The position numbers were made by a program, and so were the translations under genes. The notes under the pieces were generated by a model. The model did no database searches. It worked only from the letters and a program-made list of their open reading frames with translations, and was not told where the DNA came from. A DNA stretch of 60,475 nucleotides from contig CASFDK010000009.1 of the NCBI GenBank assembly GCA_949293415.1, positions 1 to 60,475 on the forward strand, in the 5' to 3' direction. Each line of letters opens with the position of its first letter. The first letter of the stretch is position 1. Positions 1 to 7,251 of the stretch are shown one piece after another. This stretch comes from an uncultured Verrucomicrobiota bacterium (GTDB lineage Bacteria; Verrucomicrobiota; Verrucomicrobiia; Opitutales; Intestinicryptomonadaceae).

Positions 1-97
1 CAAAAGCGGCTGTTCGGAAACGCGATTTTTTCTCTCAAAAAAATCCGCCGAAAAAATGCGGATGTATTTGATGCAAACGTAAATTCAAAAAAACTGC

Positions 98-127
98 TTG
101 ACCACAGTATTTCGAATACTGTAATAA
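98..127 (+). promoter_or_regulatory. sigma70-like promoter with palindromic spacer
   Basis: TTGACC (98-103) and TAATAA (122-127) are separated by 18 bp. The spacer contains the inverted repeat ACAGTAT-TTCGA-ATACTGT (104-122), which could be an operator for the PEP-CTERM gene starting at 204. The other PEP-CTERM gene in the window also has a TTGAC-N18 promoter, but with a different inverted repeat. Confidence 0.55.
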
Positions 128-203
128 GTTGGCATCAAAATGGGCGGGGTGTACTCGTTTTACCTCACCGAATCACAACTATATCTCTAACAAAGGACAT
201 CAC

Positions 204-1310
204 ATGAGAAAATTCTCGAATTCATTGTTCGCGGGGGCTGTTTTACTCGGTTCAGCTCTGTCGGCAGGCGCGTTGACTTCCCCCCTGACTGAGAACCAAA
301 CCTTCACGGGCGAAGAAACTGTTTCTGGCGTGAAGTTTACTATCAACGACGGCGTCACTTTGACTGTCGGCGACGGCGTTTCCGCCTCGACGTTGACCAT
401 CGAAAATTCGGGTCTTAATTCCGCGGGGAGTATTACCGAGGCGGGCGAGCCTCTTGCAAACAACGGCAAGATCATCGTTTCCAAGGGCAGTACGCTCAAT
501 GTAATCCGCAACGACTACGTCCAGTGGGCGTCGGCTTCGGTTGCGGGCAACATCGACATCTACGGCACACTCAACACAAAGTACGCCGAAAAGAGCGGCA
601 GCGGAAGCTACGACGGCTACAACCTTTCGGTTCGCGTCGACAAAACGATGAATGTTTACGGCGCGCTCAACTATGAGAACGGCGCGATGTCGATTTCCTC
701 TGGGTACGGTTCCGAAAATGGCGGCATTGTAAACTTGTACGACGGTTCGACGACGACCGTTTACAAGGTCGTTTTCAACGGTTCCAGTGCGAATGGCGCA
801 ACGCTGAAAATCGAAGGCAATGCGGTGTTTAAGAAAGCCAATGGCGGCAATGTAGACATAGTAGTGGGTACCTCTACTCGGGGAAGTAAAATCGACCTTT
901 CCACGGCGGATGCCGTTGCGTTCGGCACAATGTCATTGCAGAACGGATCGAATTTCACTTTCGTCTTGGGTAATAATGTGGTCTCCATCGACAAGTTGCC
1001 CGTATCAGGGAATCCGGAACGCCTAATTTTCGAAGACTTTAAAAATAACATCTTCCAGATTAAGGACGCTTCGAACCTTTCGATTATCGACGGTGAAACC
1101 CTGCGCGTTACAAACGGCTCTACCTTTGTAGACATTGCTCTTGCCAAGGACACTGCGTTGGCTGAAGGCGAAAACTGGACGATTACGTCGGAAGGTTTCC
1201 TGAACGTAGTCCCCGAGCCAGCGGAATATGCAATGATTTTGGGGGCGATTGCGATTGCTTTTGCATTGAAGCGCAAGGCTGCAGCCTTGACGGCAAAGAG
1301 GGGGCGGTAG
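204..1310 (+). CDS. PEP-CTERM-anchored exported protein
   Basis: This is a 368-residue exported surface protein of unknown precise role. The chosen ATG at 204 follows the ribosome site AAAGGAC and opens a Sec signal peptide (MRKFSNSLFAGAVLLGSALSAG); an in-frame ATG at 129 lies at the promoter and is rejected. The body (about residues 27-330) is rich in Gly, Asn, Ser and Thr in short beta-type repeats, like passenger regions of beta-helical autotransporter-like proteins. The C-terminus carries VPEP, a hydrophobic stretch and a KRK cluster (about 336-358), the PEP-CTERM sorting signal processed by an exosortase. Ten extra residues follow the basic cluster, whereas the paralogue at 14624 stops right after RRRK. 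No exosortase gene lies in the window. Confidence 0.85.
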   Translation: MRKFSNSLFAGAVLLGSALSAGALTSPLTENQTFTGEETVSGVKFTINDGVTLTVGDGVSASTLTIENSGLNSAGSITEAGEPLANNGKIIVSKGSTLNVIRNDYVQWASASVAGNIDIYGTLNTKYAEKSGSGSYDGYNLSVRVDKTMNVYGALNYENGAMSISSGYGSENGGIVNLYDGSTTTVYKVVFNGSSANGATLKIEGNAVFKKANGGNVDIVVGTSTRGSKIDLSTADAVAFGTMSLQNGSNFTFVLGNNVVSIDKLPVSGNPERLIFEDFKNNIFQIKDASNLSIIDGETLRVTNGSTFVDIALAKDTALAEGENWTITSEGFLNVVPEPAEYAMILGAIAIAFALKRKAAALTAKRGR

Positions 1311-1373
1311 CCCCCAAAAGGCGGTTTTTTCTCCGAAAAAATCTCCGCCTTCCCCCCACTTTCGAACTCTCTA

Positions 1374-1404
1374 AGACATCGCGAACTCGCGGTGTCTTTT
1401 TTTT
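1374..1404 (+). terminator. Rho-independent terminator
   Basis: The stem AGACATCGC / GCGGTGTCT (one G-U pair) with a GAACTC loop is followed by eight T. It ends the PEP-CTERM gene and has near-identical copies at 1787-1818 and 16800-16828. Two further hairpins, 1300-1315 across the stop codon and 1318-1351, precede it. Confidence 0.85.
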
Positions 1405-1417
1405 GTATAATCCCGAG

Positions 1418-1508
1418 ACAAGCGATTGGGCGTTTGAAAAACGCCCAATGCGGAAGAAGCGGGAAAGGCGCGGTTATAGCCGCGCCGTGTAAACACAGAT
1501 ATAAAAAA
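1418..1508 (+). repeat. palindromic dispersed repeat, copy 1
   Basis: The unit has a hairpin GGGCGTT-TGA-AAACGCCC, then a palindrome centred on TATAG (GGCGCGG...CCGCGCC) and a constant tail CACAGATATAAAAAA. Five more copies occur at 1678, 1832, 1962, 16690 and 16844, always in the same orientation downstream of PEP-CTERM gene ends. Confidence 0.85.
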
Positions 1509-1557
1509 CCCCAAAAGGGACGAGTCCGAGAGGTGGTTCGAACCTTTAGAGTTTGAA

Positions 1558-1603
1558 AGCGGCGATTGCGATTGCTTTTGCCGCCTATCGTCGTAGAAAA
1601 TAA
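1558..1603 (+). pseudogene. relic tail of a PEP-CTERM gene
   Basis: Fifteen codons read AAIAIAFAAYRRRK and stop. This matches the last residues of the PEP-CTERM protein at 14624-16615, and the homology continues through the terminator and into the following repeat (compare 1558-1700 with 16571-16700). The rest of the gene is absent, so this is the 3' end of a deleted or recombined paralogue. Confidence 0.75.
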
Positions 1604-1625
1604 CGCGATACTTAAGTGCTTCAAA

Positions 1626-1652
1626 AAGTTCCGCATTTGCGGAGCTTTTTTT
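1626..1652 (+). terminator. terminator of the lost PEP-CTERM gene
   Basis: AGTTCCGC-ATTT-GCGGAGCT forms a stem followed by a T run. It sits at the same distance from the relic stop codon as the intact terminator at 16635-16664 does from its gene. Confidence 0.6.
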
Positions 1653-1677
1653 GTTTCAATAAATCGGAAATTTTAAA

Positions 1678-1767
1678 ACAAGCGATTGGGCGTTTGAAAA
1701 ACGCCCAATGCGGAAGAACGGGAAAGGCGCGGCTATAGCCGCGCCGCATAACCACAGATATAAAAAA
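1678..1767 (+). repeat. palindromic dispersed repeat, copy 2
   Basis: Same two-hairpin unit as copy 1, with a perfect GGCGCGGCTATAGCCGCGCC palindrome and the tail CACAGATATAAAAAA. Confidence 0.85.
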
Positions 1768-1786
1768 CCCACATTCGAACTCTCTA

Positions 1787-1818
1787 AGACACCGCGAACT
1801 CGCGGTGTCTTTTTTTTT
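1787..1818 (+). terminator. Rho-independent terminator copy
   Basis: Perfect stem AGACACCGC / GCGGTGTCT with loop GAACTC and a T run. It is a duplicate of 1374-1404 but has no gene directly upstream, so it marks another copy of the PEP-CTERM 3' region. Confidence 0.75.
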
Positions 1819-1831
1819 GCACAGTCCTAGA

Positions 1832-1922
1832 GCAAGCGATTGGGCGTTTGAAAAACGCCCAATGCGGGTGAAACAGGAAAGGCGCGGCTATAGCCGCGCC
1901 GAGTACACACAGATATAAAAAA
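1832..1922 (+). repeat. palindromic dispersed repeat, copy 3
   Basis: Same unit: GGGCGTT/AACGCCC hairpin, GGCGCGG-CTATAG palindrome and ACAGATATAAAAAA tail. Confidence 0.85.
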
Positions 1923-1961
1923 TTTGCGGAGCAAAATGCCCACTTGGGGGCAAAGCCCCCA

Positions 1962-2066
1962 CAATGGCGTGCAGGCTCCAGCCTGCCCAATGCGGAAGAA
2001 ACGGGAAAGCGGCAACTATAGTTGCCGCGCATAACCACAGATATAAAAAACACAGATATAAAAAAA
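1962..2066 (+). repeat. palindromic dispersed repeat, copy 4 (variant)
   Basis: The first hairpin is replaced by GCAGGCT-CC-AGCCTGC and the second palindrome by GCGGCAACTATAGTTGCCGC. Both arms changed together while the CTATAG centre and CACAGATATAAAAAA tail stayed; the tail is partly duplicated. Between copies 3 and 4 is a further hairpin, GGGGGCAAAGCCCCC (about 1945-1960). Confidence 0.8.
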
Positions 2067-2074
2067 TAAAAAAA

Positions 2075-3340
2075 CTATTTGTAGAGGTAGAATCGGGCGG
2101 ATTGTTTTTGGAATTGTTTTGCTTGGGCTGTCCATTTTGTGATGAAGCGGGGGACATCAGCCGCCGCGCCTTTTTTCGAGATTTCGAGCCACCACTCCCG
2201 CGAGCCCACGTGCTTGTTGAAAAGCAGTGCTTTCGCTTTCGGGGCGGTCGCAAAGACGTTGCCGCCGTTGAGTCTGCATGCCGACTTCATCATATAAAAA
2301 CTCAGTTCCGTCGGGCGCATCGTGTTCCAGTCGGCGAAGACGTACAGACCGTCCACCTTTTTGCCCTTCGAATTTTTCGCGACGGTCGGCAGAAACGAGA
2401 CTCCACGCACGCCGTACCGCCCGAGTTCGGCGGCGAGCTGTTTGGGGGTCTTCGACGGGAATGTCAAAAATCTGAACGGATACGTCGTGCCATAGCCGTG
2501 TTGAAAACCGCCGATTTGGCAGCCCAACCCCGTCATCGCATAGCCGATTACCGCCGCGAAACTCGGAATTGCGGGGCTTGTGGGTATCCACCGCAGCCCC
2601 GTGTCGGGCCAGAGCATAGAACGCGTCCAACCGCGCATGGGAATCACCGTAAGGCGACCCGCGCGCTGCTGCTTCGAGGTGATTTCCATCATTCCCGCCG
2701 TGCTTTTCGCCATCCGCGCAAGTTCGCCCATCGTCAAGCCGTGGACGTACGGAGTTTGGAAAAGTCCGACATAGCTTTTGAATTGCGCGTCGAGCGGGGG
2801 ACCGTCCACTTTCAGTCCGCCGAGCGGGTTGGGACGGTCGAGCACCACTATCTCTTTGCCCCGCTCGAAACACGCCTCCATCGCCCGCAACATACAGCTT
2901 TTGAACGTGTACGAACGCACGCCGATTCCCTGCAAATCGACCACGAGAACGTCGATTTTTTTCAGCATTTCGGGCGTGGGCTTGCGGTATTTTCCGTAGA
3001 GCGAATAGACGGGAAGTTTCGTGCGTCTGTCGATTCGGTCGAGTACGGGAACGTCCGCCTTTTCGTCGCCGTAGATGCCGTGTTCGGGTCCGAAGAGCGC
3101 CACGAGCCTTACTCCTCTGGCGCGGCGCAGAATGTCGATTGTGCTTGCGCCGTAGCGGTTGACTCCCGCGGGGTGTGTCAGCAGTCCCACGCGTTTGCCC
3201 TTGAGGGGCGCGAAATTCATCGAAGCCAGAACGTCTATGCCCAGCATTACGCGCGGGGATGCGGCAAGCGCGGGCGCGGACGGCAAAAGCATGCCGACCG
3301 CTCCGAACGACAGATAAAAAAGCATGTCCCGACGCGTCAT
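2075..3340 (-). CDS. exported DUF1343/NamZ-type protein
   Basis: This 421-residue protein belongs to the DUF1343 family, which includes NamZ exo-beta-N-acetylmuramidases that trim MurNAc from peptidoglycan fragments. Family signatures visible are LLTHPAGVN, FGPEHG, DLQGIGVRSYTF and DRPNPLGG. The chosen ATG at 3340 starts MTRRDMLFYLSFG followed by a hydrophobic stretch ending in ALAA, a Sec or Tat-like signal, so the protein acts in the periplasm. A longer reading to 3514 would overlap the divergent rluB start and put 58 non-signal residues in front, and is rejected. The substrate is inferred from the family only. Confidence 0.85.
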   Translation of the reverse strand: MTRRDMLFYLSFGAVGMLLPSAPALAASPRVMLGIDVLASMNFAPLKGKRVGLLTHPAGVNRYGASTIDILRRARGVRLVALFGPEHGIYGDEKADVPVLDRIDRRTKLPVYSLYGKYRKPTPEMLKKIDVLVVDLQGIGVRSYTFKSCMLRAMEACFERGKEIVVLDRPNPLGGLKVDGPPLDAQFKSYVGLFQTPYVHGLTMGELARMAKSTAGMMEITSKQQRAGRLTVIPMRGWTRSMLWPDTGLRWIPTSPAIPSFAAVIGYAMTGLGCQIGGFQHGYGTTYPFRFLTFPSKTPKQLAAELGRYGVRGVSFLPTVAKNSKGKKVDGLYVFADWNTMRPTELSFYMMKSACRLNGGNVFATAPKAKALLFNKHVGSREWWLEISKKGAAADVPRFITKWTAQAKQFQKQSARFYLYK

Positions 3341-3502
3341 TTTTTTCTGAAACGGAAGACGGTATTGCGCAGACGAAAGTTTTTCAATTCTTTTATGTTT
3401 TTTTGTGCGCGGCTGCGGGCGCGTTTTTGCCTTGCAAACTCTTTGCGGAAATGCGGTAATGGCGGATAAATTCGCCGTGAGGCGCGGAAAGGTTCTTAAA
3501 AA

Positions 3503-4246
3503 ATGCGGATACAAAAATACATTTCGCAGTGCGGCGTATGCTCGCGCCGCGAAGCGGAGCGGAAAATTATAGAGGGCGACGTTTATGTAAACGGCAACCT
3601 TGCGGAAATCGGTCAGGACGTAAATCCCGAGACCGACAAGGTTTCGGTCGACGGCGTGGTGCTTCGCGGAATCGTCGAAGACAGGGTTGTCTTGGCGATG
3701 AACAAGCCCAAGGGCTGTATTTGTTCGAACGGCGACCCATTCGAGGCTCAGACCGTCTTCGACCTGCTGCCCGAGCCGTTTTCGGAAATGAAGCTTTTCT
3801 GCTGCGGCAGGCTCGACAAAAATTCGCAGGGGCTATTGATTCTCACCAACGACGGCGACTTGGCTAACAAAATAACCCATCCGTCGAGCGGCGTAGTCAA
3901 AAAATACCACGTTTTATTGAACCGCGATTTCGACGCAAAGCTCATTCCCGTGCTGTTGCGCGGCGTGAGCGTGGACGGCGAAAAGCTCCGCGCCTCGAAG
4001 ATAATTCCCGATTCCTCGAACATATCCGACTCTCCGCGCCGCGTGGAGGTCTGGCTGTCGCAGGGGCGCAAGCGTGAAATCCGCCGAATGTTCGAGGCTG
4101 TCGGCTACTTTGTAAAGGAGCTGAAGCGTTTCCAGATAGGCGGGCTTGTGTTAAAGCGCATACCCGAAGGCGCGGTGAAAGTTTTGGGCAAAGCGGACAT
4201 CGAAAAGATATTTTCGGTCCCGCGCGGCAATTCCAAACGCGACTGA
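3503..4246 (+). CDS. rluB: RluB/RsuA-family pseudouridine synthase
   Basis: This 247-residue enzyme isomerises a uridine in rRNA to pseudouridine; RluB-type members act on 23S rRNA. An N-terminal S4 RNA-binding domain (about 1-60, RIQKYISQCGVCSRREAE) precedes the catalytic domain with GRLDKNSQGLLILTND, where the Asp near residue 105 is the catalytic residue. The C-terminal motif QGRKREIRRMFEAVG is typical of the RsuA/RluB/RluE/RluF group. It is the first gene of a housekeeping operon running to 10.7 kb, divergent from the DUF1343 gene. RluB is preferred over RsuA from general resemblance, but the exact target base cannot be settled from sequence alone. Confidence 0.88.
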   Translation: MRIQKYISQCGVCSRREAERKIIEGDVYVNGNLAEIGQDVNPETDKVSVDGVVLRGIVEDRVVLAMNKPKGCICSNGDPFEAQTVFDLLPEPFSEMKLFCCGRLDKNSQGLLILTNDGDLANKITHPSSGVVKKYHVLLNRDFDAKLIPVLLRGVSVDGEKLRASKIIPDSSNISDSPRRVEVWLSQGRKREIRRMFEAVGYFVKELKRFQIGGLVLKRIPEGAVKVLGKADIEKIFSVPRGNSKRD

Positions 4247-4267
4247 TTTTTTTTTGGAGGAGACAAA

Positions 4268-5350
4268 ATGGACAAGAACGAAATTTTCGACAGTGTCGAA
4301 GACTGTATTGCCGAGTTCAAGCGCGGCGGAATCGTAATCGTTTCCGACGACGAAAACCGCGAGAACGAGGGCGACATGATTTGCGCGGGCGAGAAAATCA
4401 CCGTGGAGGCGGTCAACACAATGCTGCGCTTTGCGCGCGGGCTGATTTGCGTGCCGACCACAAGCCAGAGGCTTACCCAGCTCGGCATTGACGATATGGT
4501 GCGGCTCAACCGCGACGCAAAGGGCACGGCTTTCACCGTAACCGTTGACGCGGCGAAGGATATTACCACGGGCATAAGCGCGGCTGACAGGGCGCGCACA
4601 ATCCGCACGATGGCGGACGCAAACGCGACCGCCGAAGACATAGTAACCCCCGGTCATTTGAATCCGTTGCGGGCGAGGAAGGGCGGCGTTCTCGAGCGGG
4701 CGGGGCACACCGAGGCAGCCGTGGATTTGGCGCGTCTTGCGGGACTTTTCCCGTGCGCCGCAATCTGCGAAATTCTCAACGACGACGGCACGATGGCGCG
4801 CATTCCCGACCTCGTAAAATTCAAGAAGGCGCACAATATGAAAATGATGAGCGTTGCCTCCCTCATCGAGTACAGGCTGCGCCACGAAAAGCTCATAAAG
4901 CCGCTCTTCGAACGCGACATTCTCACGACCGCCGGTAAGTTCAGGCTTTCGGCGTTCAGGGCGACCGACGGCAGGGTGCACTTTGCGCTCGTGCGCGGTT
5001 CGATAAGCTCCGCGCCCACACTCGCGCGCGTCCATTCCGAAAACGCTTTCGCCGACATCTTCTTCGACGTGGGCTGCAGGAACGGCTCGAGCGCGTTCCA
5101 AAAGGCCCTCGAGATGATTGCCGAAGACGGCAACGGAGCGGCGGTCTATATCACGCAGCCCGACGCGGGCGTGAACATCGCCGCGGGCGAGCCGCTTTCG
5201 CCCAACGTGCGCGACTACGGAATCGGGGCGCAGATTTTGCGCGCGCTCGGCTTCGAGAAAATCAGACTTTTGACGACAACGCCGTCGAAACATTCGATAC
5301 CCGAGGGCTTCGGGCTTGAAATCGTCGAGGAAATCAAAATCAAGGAATAG
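4268..5350 (+). CDS. ribBA: RibBA: DHBP synthase with degenerate GTP cyclohydrolase II domain
   Basis: The N-terminal half (about 1-205) is 3,4-dihydroxy-2-butanone-4-phosphate synthase, converting ribulose 5-phosphate for riboflavin synthesis. It keeps DDENRENEGD and GGVLERAGHTEAAVDLARLAG. The C-terminal half resembles GTP cyclohydrolase II but has lost the zinc cysteine motif: where CxxDxx...CDC is expected it reads RVHSENAFADIFFDVGCRNG. The catalytic RQEGRG-type segment is also altered to TQPDAGVN. Only NVRDYGIGAQILRALG near the end is well kept. The first reaction on GTP is therefore probably done by another protein. A strong ribosome site GGAGGA precedes the ATG, and ribH follows after 6 bp. 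Confidence 0.88.
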   Translation: MDKNEIFDSVEDCIAEFKRGGIVIVSDDENRENEGDMICAGEKITVEAVNTMLRFARGLICVPTTSQRLTQLGIDDMVRLNRDAKGTAFTVTVDAAKDITTGISAADRARTIRTMADANATAEDIVTPGHLNPLRARKGGVLERAGHTEAAVDLARLAGLFPCAAICEILNDDGTMARIPDLVKFKKAHNMKMMSVASLIEYRLRHEKLIKPLFERDILTTAGKFRLSAFRATDGRVHFALVRGSISSAPTLARVHSENAFADIFFDVGCRNGSSAFQKALEMIAEDGNGAAVYITQPDAGVNIAAGEPLSPNVRDYGIGAQILRALGFEKIRLLTTTPSKHSIPEGFGLEIVEEIKIKE

Positions 5351-5356
5351 GATTTT

Positions 5357-5869
5357 ATGAGCAACGACAAAGGTAAAATGCCGTCGATAGACGCTTCGCA
5401 ATACCGTTTTGCGATTGTGGCGTCGCGCTTCAACAAGAAGTACGTAGACGCGCTTCTGCGCGACGCGGTGAAGGCGTTGAACGCGCACGGCGTGGACGCG
5501 GAAAACATCCGCTTGGTTCGCGTCCCGGGGGCGGGCGAGATTCCGCACGTGTGCAATATGCTCGCCGAAACCGACGAGTACGACGCGGTAATCGCGCTGG
5601 GCGTGGTCATCGCGGGCGACACTCCGCACCACGAGATAATCGCCCACAGCACGGCGATAGCCCTCCAGCATATCGCGGTAGCCACGACCGTGCCGATGAT
5701 AAACGGCATTGTCGTAACCAACAACGAGGAGCAGGCGAAGGAGCGCACAACGGGCAAAATGGCGCGCGGCACGGAGTTCGCCGAATGCGCGATGGAAATG
5801 GCTTGGCACGCGGCGATACTGCTCGACGAAGTGCTCGATGCGGACGAAAAACGCGACGGGGAAAAATAA
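5357..5869 (+). CDS. ribH: 6,7-dimethyl-8-ribityllumazine synthase
   Basis: This 170-residue enzyme condenses 5-amino-6-ribitylaminouracil with the DHBP made by RibB to give lumazine, the riboflavin precursor. Visible family motifs are FAIVASRFN, VRVPGAGEIP (substrate pocket), GVVIAGDTPHHE with the catalytic His, and INGIVVTNNEEQAKERT. The length fits icosahedral lumazine synthases. It sits between ribBA and nusB, a ribH-nusB order common in bacteria, and is probably co-transcribed. The Gly replacing the usual Phe in PGAFEIP is a small deviation. Confidence 0.93.
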   Translation: MSNDKGKMPSIDASQYRFAIVASRFNKKYVDALLRDAVKALNAHGVDAENIRLVRVPGAGEIPHVCNMLAETDEYDAVIALGVVIAGDTPHHEIIAHSTAIALQHIAVATTVPMINGIVVTNNEEQAKERTTGKMARGTEFAECAMEMAWHAAILLDEVLDADEKRDGEK

Positions 5870-5870
5870 T

Positions 5871-6329
5871 ATGCCGGAAGAAAAAAAATCGAAAAATGCG
5901 GGGCGCAGGGAAAACCGCGCCGCCGCAATGCAGTTTATCTATATGCGCGAAATCAACGGCGACACGCCCGTTGCCGACGCGCTCGAGGCGTTCTTTTCGT
6001 CGAAGGAAAACGGCAGGCAGTTTTACCCGTTCGCCGAGGAGCTTATCGCGGGCGTTGAGGCGCACCGCGCGGAAATCGACAAGGTTATTTCCGAAAGCGC
6101 CACGAACTGGTCGACCGACAGAATCGCAAAGGTTGACTTGGCTATTTTGCGCCTTGCGGTTTTCGAACTGCTCTTCCGCGACGACATTCCGCCCGTCGTT
6201 TCGATAAACGAAGCCGTCGATTTGGCGAAGGAATATTCCTCGGCGGAGGCGCGCAGGTTTGTAAACGGAGTGCTCGACAGAGTGCGCGGCACGCTTAAGC
6301 GTCCGTCGAGAACGGCGAATAAAAAATAA
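5871..6329 (+). CDS. nusB: transcription antitermination protein NusB
   Basis: This 152-residue RNA-binding protein pairs with NusE (S10) on boxA RNA during rRNA antitermination. Family motifs include the N-terminal RRENRAAAMQFIYM, WSTDRIAKVDLAILRLAVFEL and VSINEAVDLAKEYSSAEARRFVNGVLDRV. The start at 5871 is 1 nt after the ribH stop; an in-frame ATG at 5838 inside ribH is not needed. The stop overlaps the ftsY ATG (TAATG), so translation is probably coupled. Confidence 0.93.
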   Translation: MPEEKKSKNAGRRENRAAAMQFIYMREINGDTPVADALEAFFSSKENGRQFYPFAEELIAGVEAHRAEIDKVISESATNWSTDRIAKVDLAILRLAVFELLFRDDIPPVVSINEAVDLAKEYSSAEARRFVNGVLDRVRGTLKRPSRTANKK

Positions 6330-7246
6330 TGTTTTCGGCATTCAAAAAGTTCAGGGAGGGTTTGAAGCGCACGGCGTCGGTTGCGCTAAACGCCTTCTCG
6401 TCGATGTTCGGCAGGAAAATCGACGAAGCCGACATCGCGCTTATCGAGGAGACTCTCTTCGGCGCGGACTTCGGCTACGAGACAACACAAAGGGTCGTTG
6501 CCGAAATCAGGAAAGAGTACCGCCGCAACGGCGAGCTTCACGGCAGGGAGGCTGCGGAAATCGGCGCGAGCGTGCTCCGCAAAATTCTCGAAGGTTCGGA
6601 AGCAGACTTGATAAAAACCGACGGCGGCAATCCGTCGGTAGTGTGCCTTGTGGGCGTTAACGGCGCGGGCAAGACGACGACAGCCGCAAAGCTTGCGCAT
6701 CTTCTGAAGAAAAACGGCGAAAGCGTGCTGCTCGGCGCGTGCGATACCTTCCGCGCCGCCGCAAACGAACAGATACGCGAGTGGGCGCAGAGGCTCGACG
6801 TGCGTCTTGTGGAAAGCAGCCACGGCGCGGACGCGGCGGCGACGGCTTTCGACGCGTGGCAGTCGGCGAAGGCGAAGGGAGTTCGATGGCTCGTGCTCGA
6901 CACCGCGGGGCGTTTGCACACGAAGGAAAATCTGATGGGCGAGCTTGCGAAAATCCGCAGGGTTGTCCAAAAAAACGATCCCGCCGCGCCGCAAAATTCG
7001 GTGATTGTCGTCGACGGAAGTTTGGGTTCGAACAGCATCGAACAGGCGGAGGCGTTCAACAGAATTTTCCCGCTTACGGGTATGATTATAACAAAGCTCG
7101 ACGGAACGGGCAAGGGCGGCGCGCTCGCGGGCGTTTACGAAAAATTGAAGCTGCCAATCCTCTACGTGGGCTTGGGCGAAAAACCCGAAGATTTGCAGAA
7201 GTTCGACGCGCGCGCATATGCCCGCGGGGTCTTCGGCTTGGAGTGA
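6329..7246 (+). CDS. ftsY: signal recognition particle receptor FtsY
   Basis: This 305-residue SRP-type GTPase docks ribosome-SRP complexes at the membrane for co-translational insertion. It shows the N helical bundle (about 1-85), the P-loop GVNGAGKTTTAAKLA (about 110), DTFRAAANEQ, DTAGRLHTKENLM (about 190) and TKLDGTGKGGALAG (about 254). It lacks the long acidic A domain of E. coli FtsY, as many bacterial FtsY proteins do, and starts with a short amphipathic stretch (FSAFKKFREGLKRT) that may bind membrane. The start overlaps the nusB stop. Confidence 0.94.
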   Translation: MFSAFKKFREGLKRTASVALNAFSSMFGRKIDEADIALIEETLFGADFGYETTQRVVAEIRKEYRRNGELHGREAAEIGASVLRKILEGSEADLIKTDGGNPSVVCLVGVNGAGKTTTAAKLAHLLKKNGESVLLGACDTFRAAANEQIREWAQRLDVRLVESSHGADAAATAFDAWQSAKAKGVRWLVLDTAGRLHTKENLMGELAKIRRVVQKNDPAAPQNSVIVVDGSLGSNSIEQAEAFNRIFPLTGMIITKLDGTGKGGALAGVYEKLKLPILYVGLGEKPEDLQKFDARAYARGVFGLE

Positions 7247-7251
7247 TTTTT

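Noticed and set aside
1964..3469. 501-codon plus-strand reading frame
   Set aside because: It is antisense to the DUF1343 gene and Arg/His-rich, a frame shadow of GC-rich coding sequence.
4200..4270. FMN riboswitch ahead of ribBA
   Set aside because: Only about 20 bp separate rluB and ribBA, too short for the conserved RFN element, and none is seen upstream of rluB.
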